A stretch of 64,000 nucleotides of DNA from Kribbella catacumbae DSM 19601. Its GTDB lineage: Bacteria > Actinomycetota > Actinomycetes > Propionibacteriales > Kribbellaceae. The DNA is taken from NCBI RefSeq assembly GCF_000372465.1, contig NZ_AQUZ01000023.1, forward strand, positions 62,001 through 126,000, written 5' to 3'. Under the pieces are notes generated by a model. It saw nothing but the letters and a program-made list of their open reading frames with translations, was not told the DNA's origin and searched no databases. Below, piece after piece: positions 16,032-24,186 of this stretch; position 1 is the first letter of the stretch; each line of letters begins with the position of its first letter. A program made the translations under genes and the position numbers.

Positions 16032-17000
16032 TCAGGTTGTGAGGTCGCGGGCGCAGCGGAAGCCGAGGTTCCCGGCGGAAGAGTTGGGGGTGTTGCTGGA
16101 TCTGGCGGCGACCCGATAGCGGTGGCAGTACGAGGCGTGACACAGGTAGGAGCCACCTCGCATCGCCCGTGCTTGGCCGAACGGGGCGCCTAGCGGGTTC
16201 TCAGCTGGGGATCGCTTGTAGTAGTACGGCGAGAACCAGTCGTTGCACCATTCCCAGACGTTGCCGGCCAGGTTCCAGAGGCCATAGTCATTCGGCTCGA
16301 AACTCCGGGCTGGTGCGGTGGTCAGGTGACCGTCCTCGAGGGTGTTGGTGGTAGGGAAGTGGCCCTGCCAGATGTTGCAGCGGTGCTCGCCGTTCGGGAC
16401 GAGGTCGTCACCCCAGACGAACCGTCGGCCGTGGTGTCCGCCGCGGGCGGCGTACTCCCATTCGGCCTCGGTGAGCAGGCGTTTGCCCGCCCAGCGGCAG
16501 TACGCCTGCGCGTCGTCGTACGAGACGTGGACAACGGGGTGGTCGAGCCGGCCGGTCAGATCGGAACGAGGACCCTCGGGGTGGTTCCAGTCCGCACCCC
16601 GGACGGCGAGCCACCAGGGGGCCCCGGTCGCCTGTCCCAGAACGTCCTTCTCAGCGGCCGCCACGACCAGGTGGAAGACCGCGGACGATCCGTACCGCTC
16701 GGCGTCCGTGGTGTGGCCGGTGGCCGCGACGAACGCCGCGAACTCCGTGTTGGTGACCGCGGTCGGGTCGACCGCGAACGGAGCCAACCGCACCGGGTGC
16801 GTCGGCGTCTCGCCATCGGTGGGGTACCCCTCGCCGAACGGGTCTCCCATGGAGAACTCGCCGCCCGCCAAAGGAATCGGTGTCTGGATGACGTGCGGGT
16901 CGGCCCGCGCTGTGGTCGACCGAGTCACCGCAGGCGCGTCGATCGGTGGACGGGCCGGCGCGCAGCAGGTCGGCTGCGCGCCGGGCCGGGACGGGTTCAT
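16032..17000 (-). CDS. Formylglycine-generating enzyme (sulfatase activator)
   Basis: 322-residue FGE/SUMF1 protein that oxidises the active-site Cys of type I sulfatases to formylglycine with copper and O2. Visible are FSMGDPFGEGYPTDGETP, VTNTEFAAFV, HPVVHVSYDDAQAYCRWAGKR quoted as HVSYDDAQAYC, EAEWEYAARGG, NLAGNVWEWCNDW and the catalytic RGGSYLCHASYCHRYRVAARSSN in which both active cysteines are present (LCHASYC). This separates it from DUF323 look-alikes. Its client is very probably the Cys-type sulfatase at 22811-24181 in the same operon. It is the last gene, 58 nt after the beta-propeller gene. An extra ~35 residues before ADPHVIQTP are not typical, so the true start may be internal. Confidence 0.92.
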   Translation of the reverse strand: MNPSRPGAQPTCCAPARPPIDAPAVTRSTTARADPHVIQTPIPLAGGEFSMGDPFGEGYPTDGETPTHPVRLAPFAVDPTAVTNTEFAAFVAATGHTTDAERYGSSAVFHLVVAAAEKDVLGQATGAPWWLAVRGADWNHPEGPRSDLTGRLDHPVVHVSYDDAQAYCRWAGKRLLTEAEWEYAARGGHHGRRFVWGDDLVPNGEHRCNIWQGHFPTTNTLEDGHLTTAPARSFEPNDYGLWNLAGNVWEWCNDWFSPYYYKRSPAENPLGAPFGQARAMRGGSYLCHASYCHRYRVAARSSNTPNSSAGNLGFRCARDLTT

Positions 17001-17058
17001 TGCAGGGTCTCCAGGTCGGTCGAGACGCGGTGTGCCAGGACAGCACCATGGCCGACGG

Positions 17059-18300
17059 TCAGGTGTCGATGCGGATGAGGTTGCGGTCGCGCAGAGTGTA
17101 GAGGCGGCCGCGTTCGTCGGCGGTCAGGGGATGATGGCCTGAGTCTCGAGGTCGATCACGCAGAATCCGCCGTTGCGCCGGAAGCGCCGCGCTGGCCGGG
17201 TTGTAGCCGTACAGCCCCAGGCCGCTGTACTGCGCCATGTAGAGCATCCCCTTCGCCAGGTGGGCGTCCTTCGCCTCCCCGGGAACGGCCAGGTTGAGGA
17301 CGGCGCCGGTACCCAACGAGTGCCGGGCCGGCACACCGTTCGCCGCGACGTACACGAAACCCCCACCGACGGTGATGCTCATCCCGAGCTGTGGCTGCGC
17401 CGGCGCACCGGCCTCGATCAGGTCGGTCGTGCTCGCCGTCCGGGACGCGACGTCGACGTGCGCGACGAAGCCGTACGCCGATACCACCTGCAGCTTGTCC
17501 TCGAACCACCCCATTCCCCACACCTCGCCGAAGTCCGGGCCGGCGACCTCGAGCTTGGTCAGCAGCTTGGTGGTCAGTGAGAGCACCCGGACATCGTTGG
17601 CGCCGGCAACGAAGTACAGGTCGTCACCGTGCACCAGCATCGCCTTGGTGGTGACGCCTGGGTTCTCCACCACCGTGGAGGTGGCCGGGTTGCCGAGGTC
17701 CATGATCGCGATGTGGGACGGGCCCGACCCGCCGGCTGTCGCCGCGGGCTCCGGACTGCCGAGGCTGGTGATGGCGTCGGTCGCCGGGTCGTACTGCCAC
17801 AGCGCGGGCGGTTCTTCCTTCCCGCCGAAGTAGGCGACCCCGTCCGGAGCCACGCTTACTGTCCACAGCGTCACGTTGCCCGCCCGGCCGAGGACCTCGG
17901 CCGGCTCCTGCGGAGCGTCGAGCTTCCAGCGATAGACCGTGCCGGCCTTGGCGGCAGGGTTCTCGATGGCGAAGTACAGGTACTGCGAGTCCGCGTCGAT
18001 CCCCTGGATCGACCGCCCGTCCGGGATCTCCGCCAGGGCGGTCACCTTCCGGGTGGGCAGGTGGAAGGCCGCCACGTAGGTCGGCTCCAGGTTGCGCGAG
18101 CCGATGTAGATCGTGTCGCCGACCTGGACCGCGCTCTTGGACCCGAACTGGATCACCCCTGGTCCGAGGTCGGTGACGACGGGCGGGCAGTCGGCGACGT
18201 GCGCCGTCGGGGTCAGTAGAGGACCTGCTGCGGTGGCGAGGCCGCTCGCCACAGTCAGCTGGAGCAGCCGGCGGCGGTTCAGCAGGTGCTTGTCAGTCAT
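17059..18300 (-). CDS. Tat-exported beta-propeller protein, possible lyase or glycan binder
   Basis: 413 residues. A Tat leader (NRRRLLQLTVASGLATAAG) is followed by repeated propeller strands (GDTIYIGSRNLEPTYVAAF, YLYFAIENPAAKAGTVYRW, PDGVAYFGGKEEPPALWQY, DDLYFVAGANDVRVLSL, GFVYVAANGVPARH). I do not recognise the exact family; propellers of this kind include oligouronide and ulvan lyases and YncE-like proteins. ATG 18300 overlaps the end of the lyase remnant. Near the C-terminus (17115-17165) the natural-looking sequence GGFCVIDLETQAIIP lies in another frame while the called frame reads RRILRDRPRDSGHH and then resumes LTADERGRLYTLRDRN, which suggests two compensating indels. The last ~50 residues should be treated with care. 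Confidence 0.75.
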   Translation of the reverse strand: MTDKHLLNRRRLLQLTVASGLATAAGPLLTPTAHVADCPPVVTDLGPGVIQFGSKSAVQVGDTIYIGSRNLEPTYVAAFHLPTRKVTALAEIPDGRSIQGIDADSQYLYFAIENPAAKAGTVYRWKLDAPQEPAEVLGRAGNVTLWTVSVAPDGVAYFGGKEEPPALWQYDPATDAITSLGSPEPAATAGGSGPSHIAIMDLGNPATSTVVENPGVTTKAMLVHGDDLYFVAGANDVRVLSLTTKLLTKLEVAGPDFGEVWGMGWFEDKLQVVSAYGFVAHVDVASRTASTTDLIEAGAPAQPQLGMSITVGGGFVYVAANGVPARHSLGTGAVLNLAVPGEAKDAHLAKGMLYMAQYSGLGLYGYNPASAALPAQRRILRDRPRDSGHHPLTADERGRLYTLRDRNLIRIDT

Positions 18301-18775
18301 GGGTACGCTCTCTGGATTGCTTGTCCCCACTGGTGCCCCGCGAGTTGTTCAGGTCGAGGATGCGGAGCTGATCGTGGTAAATCACCCGGGTCGGCACGTC
18401 GCCGCCCTCAAGGGTTTGTCCGGGGCGGTAGAGACCCCATTTGAGGTATCCGTGGTCGGTCGGATTCGCGGGATGCCAGGTCTGTACCTGCGTGTACTCC
18501 AGCGCGAACTGGTGGCTCGACTGCCCGGGCAGCTTGGTCCGGACCCGGTAGTAGCCGGTCGCGTCCTCGGTCCAGCGCACGTCGATCTGAAAGTGCATCC
18601 ACTGGTCGAGGTAGGACCGGAAGTCCTGGACCACGTTGGCCTGGAGCCCGAGGGTAGGTGACCTGAACGCGATCGAATTGCGCTTGGTCATCAGGTAGAA
18701 CGACGGATAGTTGCTTCCCGAGCTGCCGCCGGCGTGCTTGCCTGGAAGATGATGTCGCCTTTGTCCGACTCGCAT
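18293..18775 (-). pseudogene. Truncated polysaccharide lyase (heparin lyase I / glucuronan lyase-like)
   Basis: A 160-codon frame holds the C-terminal two thirds of a PF14099-type lyase: SFYLMTKRNSIAF, LDQWMHFQIDVRWTEDATGY, GYLKWGLYRPGQ, YHDQLRILDLNN. Just after its ATG the meaningful reading ESDKGDIIFQAST lies in a different frame, so the 5' part is frameshifted and the N-terminal third and signal peptide are missing. A good ribosome site (GAAGGAGAG) precedes the ATG, so a short product could still be made, but lyase activity is unlikely. It lies between Gfo/Idh and propeller genes, implying the operon once cleaved a uronate-containing glycan. Confidence 0.7.
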
Positions 18776-18828
18776 CAGGGTTCTCTCCTTCGATCGCTGA
18801 ATCCCCGTGCTGACGAACTGACCTGGCA

Positions 18829-19728
18829 CTAACGGCGTTCCGGGATCACCGGGGTGCCGCGGGTCTTGCTGCGGTGAGCAGCCTCGACGATCGCGACGGT
18901 TTCGAACACCTCGGCCGCCGGAACGTTTGGGCGGCCGGTCAGGCACGCCTCGACTATCGACTCGAGCAGGCCGGTGAGCATGGCGGGACCCGCTTCGATG
19001 GTGAAGTCGCGGGTGCCCCCGGGATAGCTGATCCGCCCGGTGGTGACGGCCGACCACTCCTGTTCTCCATCCAGGCTGGCTGTCCGGCCGTCGTGCCAGG
19101 TCAGGACGATCGGTCGCCTGGTGGCGTCGACGAGCACGCACCCCGGGCCGAGAGTTGCTACCGCGAGCTCGACCAGATGGACGCCGTACCAGGCCAGGCC
19201 CGGATGGCCTGGCTGGATGGGCAGGGGACCGACCAGGTCGATGCCATCGGCCGGGTGATCGCCTAAGGCAACGCAGTAGGCGTCGGCGAACCGTTTGGGG
19301 GAGCCCGCCAGCGTCAGGCATCCGTACGCGCTCGCTGTCGCGAGCATCGTCCGCGCGTCGCCGGTGGTGAGCGCGAAGCGGGTGTCGACGTAGACCGGTT
19401 TGCCGTACCGCGCGATCCGGTCGAAGTACCCGGGATGGGTGCGAGCGTCGCTGGCGACGATCAGGAGCGCGTCGCAGTGCTCGGCCACCTCCTCCGCGGT
19501 GGGGCGGAAGTCGACGCCGAGGCCGGCAACCTCCTCGCTGAGGGCATCGATGCGGTCGCGCGAGGGTGGGAAGTCGGCGGCCGGTTCTCCTTTCCAGGCG
19601 CTCACGATGGTGCCGCCCCGCACCGTGCCGGTCAGGCCGTCGCCGAGCAGGCGGGTGAAGGTGGGGGCATGGGACGAGTCGACGCCGATCAGGCCGAAGC
19701 GCAGCGGCCGGCTGCTGGTGGCCGTCAT
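18829..19728 (-). CDS. Gfo/Idh/MocA-like oxidoreductase lacking the usual EKP lysine
   Basis: 299 residues with an N-terminal nucleotide-binding half (LRFGLIGVDSSHAPTFTRLL, CDALLIVASDARTHPGYF) and a C-terminal half typical of Gfo/Idh proteins. The family motif after the third strand is normally EKP; here it reads GKPVYVDTRFALT, and the catalytic Lys is replaced (DTR). The glycine motif is also unusual (GVDSSH). Either the chemistry differs or it is a non-redox relative. ATG 19728 overlaps the permease stop by ATGA, so it is co-translated with the sugar transporter. Confidence 0.78.
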   Translation of the reverse strand: MTATSSRPLRFGLIGVDSSHAPTFTRLLGDGLTGTVRGGTIVSAWKGEPAADFPPSRDRIDALSEEVAGLGVDFRPTAEEVAEHCDALLIVASDARTHPGYFDRIARYGKPVYVDTRFALTTGDARTMLATASAYGCLTLAGSPKRFADAYCVALGDHPADGIDLVGPLPIQPGHPGLAWYGVHLVELAVATLGPGCVLVDATRRPIVLTWHDGRTASLDGEQEWSAVTTGRISYPGGTRDFTIEAGPAMLTGLLESIVEACLTGRPNVPAAEVFETVAIVEAAHRSKTRGTPVIPERR

Positions 19729-20579
19729 CCTTTGACGCCCCCGGCCGTGATCCCGGCGACGATCTGCCGCTGGAGGATGGCGAAGATGACCAGACAGGGG
19801 ATGAAGCTGACCATGGTGGCGGCCATGACGTTGGCCGTCGAGACGGTCTCGGTGTTCAGGGTGGCCAGGCCCACCGTGAGGGTCCGGGCCTGGTCGGACT
19901 GTCCGACGACCAGTGGCCACAGCAGGTCGTTCCAGTGCCAGAGGAAGACGAAGATCGCCAACGTCGCCAGGACGGGCCGGATGAGGGGCAGGACGATCGC
20001 CACGAAGGTGCGCCACTCACCCGCGCCGTCGAGACGGGCGGCCTCGAAGTAGTCGTCCGGAAGTTCCCGGATGAACTGCCGGATCAGGAAGACCGCCTGC
20101 GCGTTCGCCAAGGTCGGCAGGATCATGCCCCAGAGCGTGTTCACCCCACCCAGGCGGGCGACCAGGATGAAGGTAGGGATGAGCGTGGCCTGCAGCGGCA
20201 CCATCAGGGTGGCGATGATGGCCCAGAGCAACGCGTTGCGACCCGGGAACCGCTTGCGGGCAAGAGCGTAGGCGGCCATGGACGCGGTGAGCAGTACCAC
20301 GATCACCGAAACGGTCGAGTAGACGAACGAGTTGAAGAGCCAGAGCGGGAACTCTCCGATCGTGAAGACCCGCACGATGTTGTCGAGGGTCAGCGAGTCC
20401 GGGAGGGCGTAGGGGATGGTCGGGGCGTCCGCGGGGGAGACGGCGAGGACGACGACGGCGAAGAGCGGAGCGACCGTGAACAGCGAGATGACGCCCAGCA
20501 CGACGGTCAGGACCCGTTGCCGGCGGCGCTCCGGGCTGGGGCGGCGGACGGTGCCGGCGGTGGTGGGCGCGGTGGTCAT
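19725..20579 (-). CDS. Sugar ABC transporter permease, MalG type
   Basis: 284-residue inner-membrane permease of the carbohydrate uptake (CUT1) class. Six membrane segments are visible, with the EAA loop ELPDDYFEAARLDGAGEWRTF (EAARLDGAGEW) that contacts the ATPase. No ATPase gene is present in the operon; CUT1 systems in actinobacteria commonly share one MsiK-type ATPase encoded elsewhere. ATG 20579 overlaps the stop of the partner permease (TGATG) and its own stop overlaps the Gfo/Idh start. Confidence 0.92.
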   Translation of the reverse strand: MTTAPTTAGTVRRPSPERRRQRVLTVVLGVISLFTVAPLFAVVVLAVSPADAPTIPYALPDSLTLDNIVRVFTIGEFPLWLFNSFVYSTVSVIVVLLTASMAAYALARKRFPGRNALLWAIIATLMVPLQATLIPTFILVARLGGVNTLWGMILPTLANAQAVFLIRQFIRELPDDYFEAARLDGAGEWRTFVAIVLPLIRPVLATLAIFVFLWHWNDLLWPLVVGQSDQARTLTVGLATLNTETVSTANVMAATMVSFIPCLVIFAILQRQIVAGITAGGVKG

Positions 20580-21592
20580 CAGGTCTCGTTCCGCTCGACG
20601 AGACGCTGCTGCCCCAGCGACAGCACGAGAACGATGAAGAACAGCACGACACCGATGGCGGCGGCGTAGCCGAAGTCGAAGAACTTGAATCCCTCGTCGT
20701 AGAGGAAGTAGATGAGACTGTGGCTGGCCCGGTTGGGTCCGCCTCCGGTCATCACGTAGATGGTGTCGAACACCTGGAAGCCCACGATGGTCTCGATCAC
20801 CAGGACGAAGAAGGTGACCGGCTTGAGCAGCGGAAGAGTGACGTGCCAGAACGCCTTCCACGGGCCCGCCCCGTCGATGCGGGCCGCCTCGTGTACCTCG
20901 GCCGGCTGTGACTTCAGCCCGGCGAGAAAGATGAGCATCGAGTAGCCGAAGCCCTTCCACACCGAGACCGCGGCCAGCGAGGCGAGGACGAGCAGCTGGT
21001 GCCCGGAGACGAACGGCACCTTGCCGGCGCCGATCCCGGCGAGGGCCGCGTTGACCGGGCCGTCGGTGGAGAAGATCCAGGTCCAGATGATGCCTGCCAT
21101 CACGAACGAGCTCAGGTAGGGGATGAAGAGCAGCGACCGGAAGGCCCCGGCGTACCGGACGAGCTTGTCCAGCAGGACCGCGCCGGCCAGGGAGACGACG
21201 ATGATGAGCGGGACGAAGATGAGGACGTAGGCGATCGTGACGCGCAGGCTCTGCCAGAAGTTCGGGTCCGTGGCGAGCCTGGTGTAGTTGTCGGCACCAA
21301 GGAAGGTCACGTCGCCGTTGAGCCGGTACTCGGTGAGGCTCATCGCGGCCGCGCCCGCGATCGGCAGGAACTTGAAAAGCCCGAAGATGACGAGTGTCGG
21401 CAGGACGAAGAGCAGCCCTGAGATCGCCTCTCGTCGCCGCTGCCTGCGGCGGTCCCGCTGATACGGCGCGGGGGAGTCAGCGGTCGCGTCGGTCTTGCCG
21501 GCGGCACTGCCCGAGCCTGATGACGGCCCGGGCAGTGCCCGATCAGCGCGGGGCGGAGCGCTCGACGATGCCACGAGCTTCCCTGGCTGCAC
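20579..21592 (-). CDS. Sugar ABC transporter permease, MalF type
   Basis: 337-residue permease. A ~60-residue polar N-terminus is followed by six membrane segments and the EAA loop EVHEAARIDGAGPWKAF. It pairs with the MalG-type permease and the binding protein at 21543-22814. The GTG at 21592 overlaps the binding-protein gene by about 50 nt; a GTG at 21574 is an alternative start, so the first residues are uncertain. It probably imports a glycan fragment that the cytoplasmic sulfatase then desulfates. Confidence 0.9.
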   Translation of the reverse strand: MQPGKLVASSSAPPRADRALPGPSSGSGSAAGKTDATADSPAPYQRDRRRQRRREAISGLLFVLPTLVIFGLFKFLPIAGAAAMSLTEYRLNGDVTFLGADNYTRLATDPNFWQSLRVTIAYVLIFVPLIIVVSLAGAVLLDKLVRYAGAFRSLLFIPYLSSFVMAGIIWTWIFSTDGPVNAALAGIGAGKVPFVSGHQLLVLASLAAVSVWKGFGYSMLIFLAGLKSQPAEVHEAARIDGAGPWKAFWHVTLPLLKPVTFFVLVIETIVGFQVFDTIYVMTGGGPNRASHSLIYFLYDEGFKFFDFGYAAAIGVVLFFIVLVLSLGQQRLVERNET

Positions 21593-22814
21593 GAGTCAAG
21601 GCCTCCTTGGGTGTGAGGTCGCCGCGCAAAGCGGCCTGGATATTGGGCGCCAACGCGCCCATCACCTGGCGGGCCGCAGGGGAGGGCTCGCCAGGATTGG
21701 CCGACTTGAGCGCCTCGGACATCGTGGCGAAGTCAGGCCCGTCACCCGGTATCCCGACGTCCGTCCGGGTCGGAAAATTGCCCGCAGCGGCGTTGAGCGC
21801 CTTCTGGTGCTCGGCGGAGGTCAGATACGACAGCACCTGGTAGGCCGCGTTCCGGTTCTCCTTCTTGTTGATCGAGGTGAGAGCGAGTAGACCGGGATTG
21901 CCGTACGTGGCCTGAACCGCGCCCTTGAGAGGCTGGCCGAGGGCGACGTTCTCCTTGCCCAGCGCGGCACGGAGCTGCTTGAGCTCAGGCAACGAGGTCG
22001 TGGCCCGCAGGCCGACCTTGCCGGCGGCGATGGGTGCTCCCTCGACCTTGGGACCGTCGGTCGCGACGTCGGGAGGCAGCCCGCCGAGCTTCTTGAGATC
22101 GACCAGGAACTGCAGCGCGGCCAGACCGGCGTCGGAGTCGAAGGCGATGTCCTTGCCGTCCTCGGTGAAGACGCGGCCACCTGCCTGCCACAGCAGCGGG
22201 TAGAACGACAGGTTGAGCGTCTGCTCCGGGCTGCCGGCGTAGTCCATCACCGCGATGCCCTTCTTCGCCAGCACCGGTGCGGCGGTCCGGACGTCGTCCC
22301 AGGTCTTCGGCAGCCCTAGACCGGCAGCCTTGAAGATCTTGGTGTTGTAGGCAGTGGTGTTGATGTTCTGGAACAGCGGGACGCCATACAGTTCGCCGTC
22401 GAACGTCGCGGCGTCGAGGGTCGCCGGGTAGAACGAGTCCTTCTGGTCCTTGACCGCCTCGTCGACCGGGAGCAGCCCGCGGACGTTGCGGTAGGTGGCG
22501 GCCTGGTCGGGGGTAACGAGGACGATGTCGGGCCCGGAGTTCGCGGCCAGAGCGGCGGAGATCTGTGCGTCGCGCTTGTCGAACGTCTGCAGTTCGATCG
22601 TCAGGTCGACCGACGGGTGGCTCTTCTCGAAGTCGGCCTCGGCCTCCGTCCAGAACTTCTTTCCGACGGCCCCGTCCTTGATCACGGGATACATCCACAG
22701 CGTCACGGTCGTGCGCCCGGAGTCGCCCCCGGTGGAGGCGCCGGGCCCGCAGCCGGTGAGGGCGGCGAGGGTGGCAGCGGTGGCCGCGGCGACGCACGGC
22801 AGGAGCTTGTTCAT
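21543..22814 (-). CDS. Sugar-binding lipoprotein of the ABC importer
   Basis: 423-residue family 1 extracellular solute-binding protein. The lipoprotein signal ends at LAALTGCGPG, and mature motifs include TVTLWMYPVIKDG, GPDIVLVTPDQAATY, YGVPLFQNINTTAYN, PKTWDDVRTAAPVLA. It delivers an oligosaccharide to the two permeases. ATG 22814 overlaps the sulfatase stop by ATGA. The specificity cannot be read from the sequence; the operon suggests a sulfated oligosaccharide. Confidence 0.92.
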   Translation of the reverse strand: MNKLLPCVAAATAATLAALTGCGPGASTGGDSGRTTVTLWMYPVIKDGAVGKKFWTEAEADFEKSHPSVDLTIELQTFDKRDAQISAALAANSGPDIVLVTPDQAATYRNVRGLLPVDEAVKDQKDSFYPATLDAATFDGELYGVPLFQNINTTAYNTKIFKAAGLGLPKTWDDVRTAAPVLAKKGIAVMDYAGSPEQTLNLSFYPLLWQAGGRVFTEDGKDIAFDSDAGLAALQFLVDLKKLGGLPPDVATDGPKVEGAPIAAGKVGLRATTSLPELKQLRAALGKENVALGQPLKGAVQATYGNPGLLALTSINKKENRNAAYQVLSYLTSAEHQKALNAAAGNFPTRTDVGIPGDGPDFATMSEALKSANPGEPSPAARQVMGALAPNIQAALRGDLTPKEALTRAAREARGIVERSAPR

Positions 22815-24181
22815 GCTGTTTCTCTTTCTGGTTCGCCGCCGCGTCGAGCGGCGTCCTCGAGCGTGCGGAGGGCGAATTGATGGCGTGGCAACTGCGGATC
22901 GGCCGTGCAGAGCGGGTCCTCGGTCTCGCGCATCCAGCCAAGTAGCTTCGCCGCCAGACGGGCGAAGACGTTGGCGCGGGCTGGGTCGGTGAAGAGGTTG
23001 TCGAGTTCGTGCGGGTCTTCGACGAGGTCGTAGAGCTCGAACGTCGGGCTGCTGGCGATCGTCGGCTGTCGCATGTCCACCGGCTGGCTGCGGGGCGCCC
23101 ACGACTGGGTCGGATCCATCACCCGCGGGGCATTGCCGAAGTTCGCGATGAGCTTGTGCCTCGTCGAGCGGACGGAACGCCTCGGGTCGTAGTACGTGTG
23201 GTGGTTCTGCTGCCCGAAGGTGTACTTCGGGACCCCGCCGCCACCCTCGACCGCCGGCACCAGGCTCTTCCCGGCGGCATCGATCGGTACGGGTAGGCCG
23301 ACGAGCTCGAACAGAGTGGGCAGTACGTCGAGGTGGCTGACCATGGAGTCGACCCGGCGGTTCGCCCACTCGACGCGTCCCGGTACGCGCACTATCAGTG
23401 AGACACCGAGACCGGCGTCGTACAGGGTGCACTTCGCCCGAGGCAACGCCAGACCATGGTCGGTGGTGAAGACGACGATCGTGTCGTCGTCCAGTCCCAG
23501 GCTCGCGAGATGGGCCAGGATCCGGCCGACTCCTTCGTCCAAGTGGCGCACCGCGCCCTGGAGTTCGGCGATCTCCGCCCGTGCGCCGGCGTCGTCGTGA
23601 AGGAATGCGGGGACCGTGTGCCCGAGGGAGCTGTCGGGCTCGATGCTGTGACCCAGGAACCCCATCACACCGGGCGGATCCTGGCTGGAGGGGGTTCGAT
23701 GTGGCTCGTGGAAGCCGACCTGGAGATAGAAGGGGGCAGCCCCCGCAGCCGCTTGGTCCAACGCCTCGACGGTGCGCTGGACGACCACATCACGGTCACC
23801 TCCGGTGCGGACCCGGTCGAAGCCGAGGCGATCAGCCACCACGTTGTCGGGCAGGGCCCGGGACTCGTGGTGCACCCCGACGAGCTCGGTACGGTAGCCG
23901 CGGCTTTTCAGCCGGTGAGCGAGGTGAGCGGTCGGATTGCTCAGGTCCCACTCGAACGGCTGGTGGGTTAGACCGAGCACGCCGTTGGTCTGCGGATAGG
24001 TGCTGGTGAACAGCGACGCCCGAGCCGGGCTGCAGGTCGGTGCGGTGGAAAAGGCGGCATCGAACACCACCGACTCGGCAGCGAGGGCGTCAAGGGCCGG
24101 GGTGACCACGGTCGGCACGCCGTACGCGCCGAGAAATCGACCCAGGTCGTGGCAGTGCAGCAGCAGGATGTTTCTATTCAT
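22811..24181 (-). CDS. Cytoplasmic type I sulfatase (Cys-type)
   Basis: 456-residue sulfatase. The activation motif C50-S-P-A-R54 lies in STAPTCSPARASLF, so Cys50 should be converted to formylglycine by the FGE of this operon. Metal-site parts are HCHDLGRFLGAYG near residue 10, with HD in place of the usual DD, and VVFTTDHGLALPRAK. The C-terminal LYDLVEDPHELDNLF is typical. No signal peptide is present, so it should act inside the cell on imported sugar. It resembles N-sulfoglucosamine/heparan-type sulfatases, but the substrate is not decided by sequence. It starts 5 nt after the dehydrogenase stop. Confidence 0.9.
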   Translation of the reverse strand: MNRNILLLHCHDLGRFLGAYGVPTVVTPALDALAAESVVFDAAFSTAPTCSPARASLFTSTYPQTNGVLGLTHQPFEWDLSNPTAHLAHRLKSRGYRTELVGVHHESRALPDNVVADRLGFDRVRTGGDRDVVVQRTVEALDQAAAGAAPFYLQVGFHEPHRTPSSQDPPGVMGFLGHSIEPDSSLGHTVPAFLHDDAGARAEIAELQGAVRHLDEGVGRILAHLASLGLDDDTIVVFTTDHGLALPRAKCTLYDAGLGVSLIVRVPGRVEWANRRVDSMVSHLDVLPTLFELVGLPVPIDAAGKSLVPAVEGGGGVPKYTFGQQNHHTYYDPRRSVRSTRHKLIANFGNAPRVMDPTQSWAPRSQPVDMRQPTIASSPTFELYDLVEDPHELDNLFTDPARANVFARLAAKLLGWMRETEDPLCTADPQLPRHQFALRTLEDAARRGGEPERETA

Positions 24182-24186
24182 ACCGG

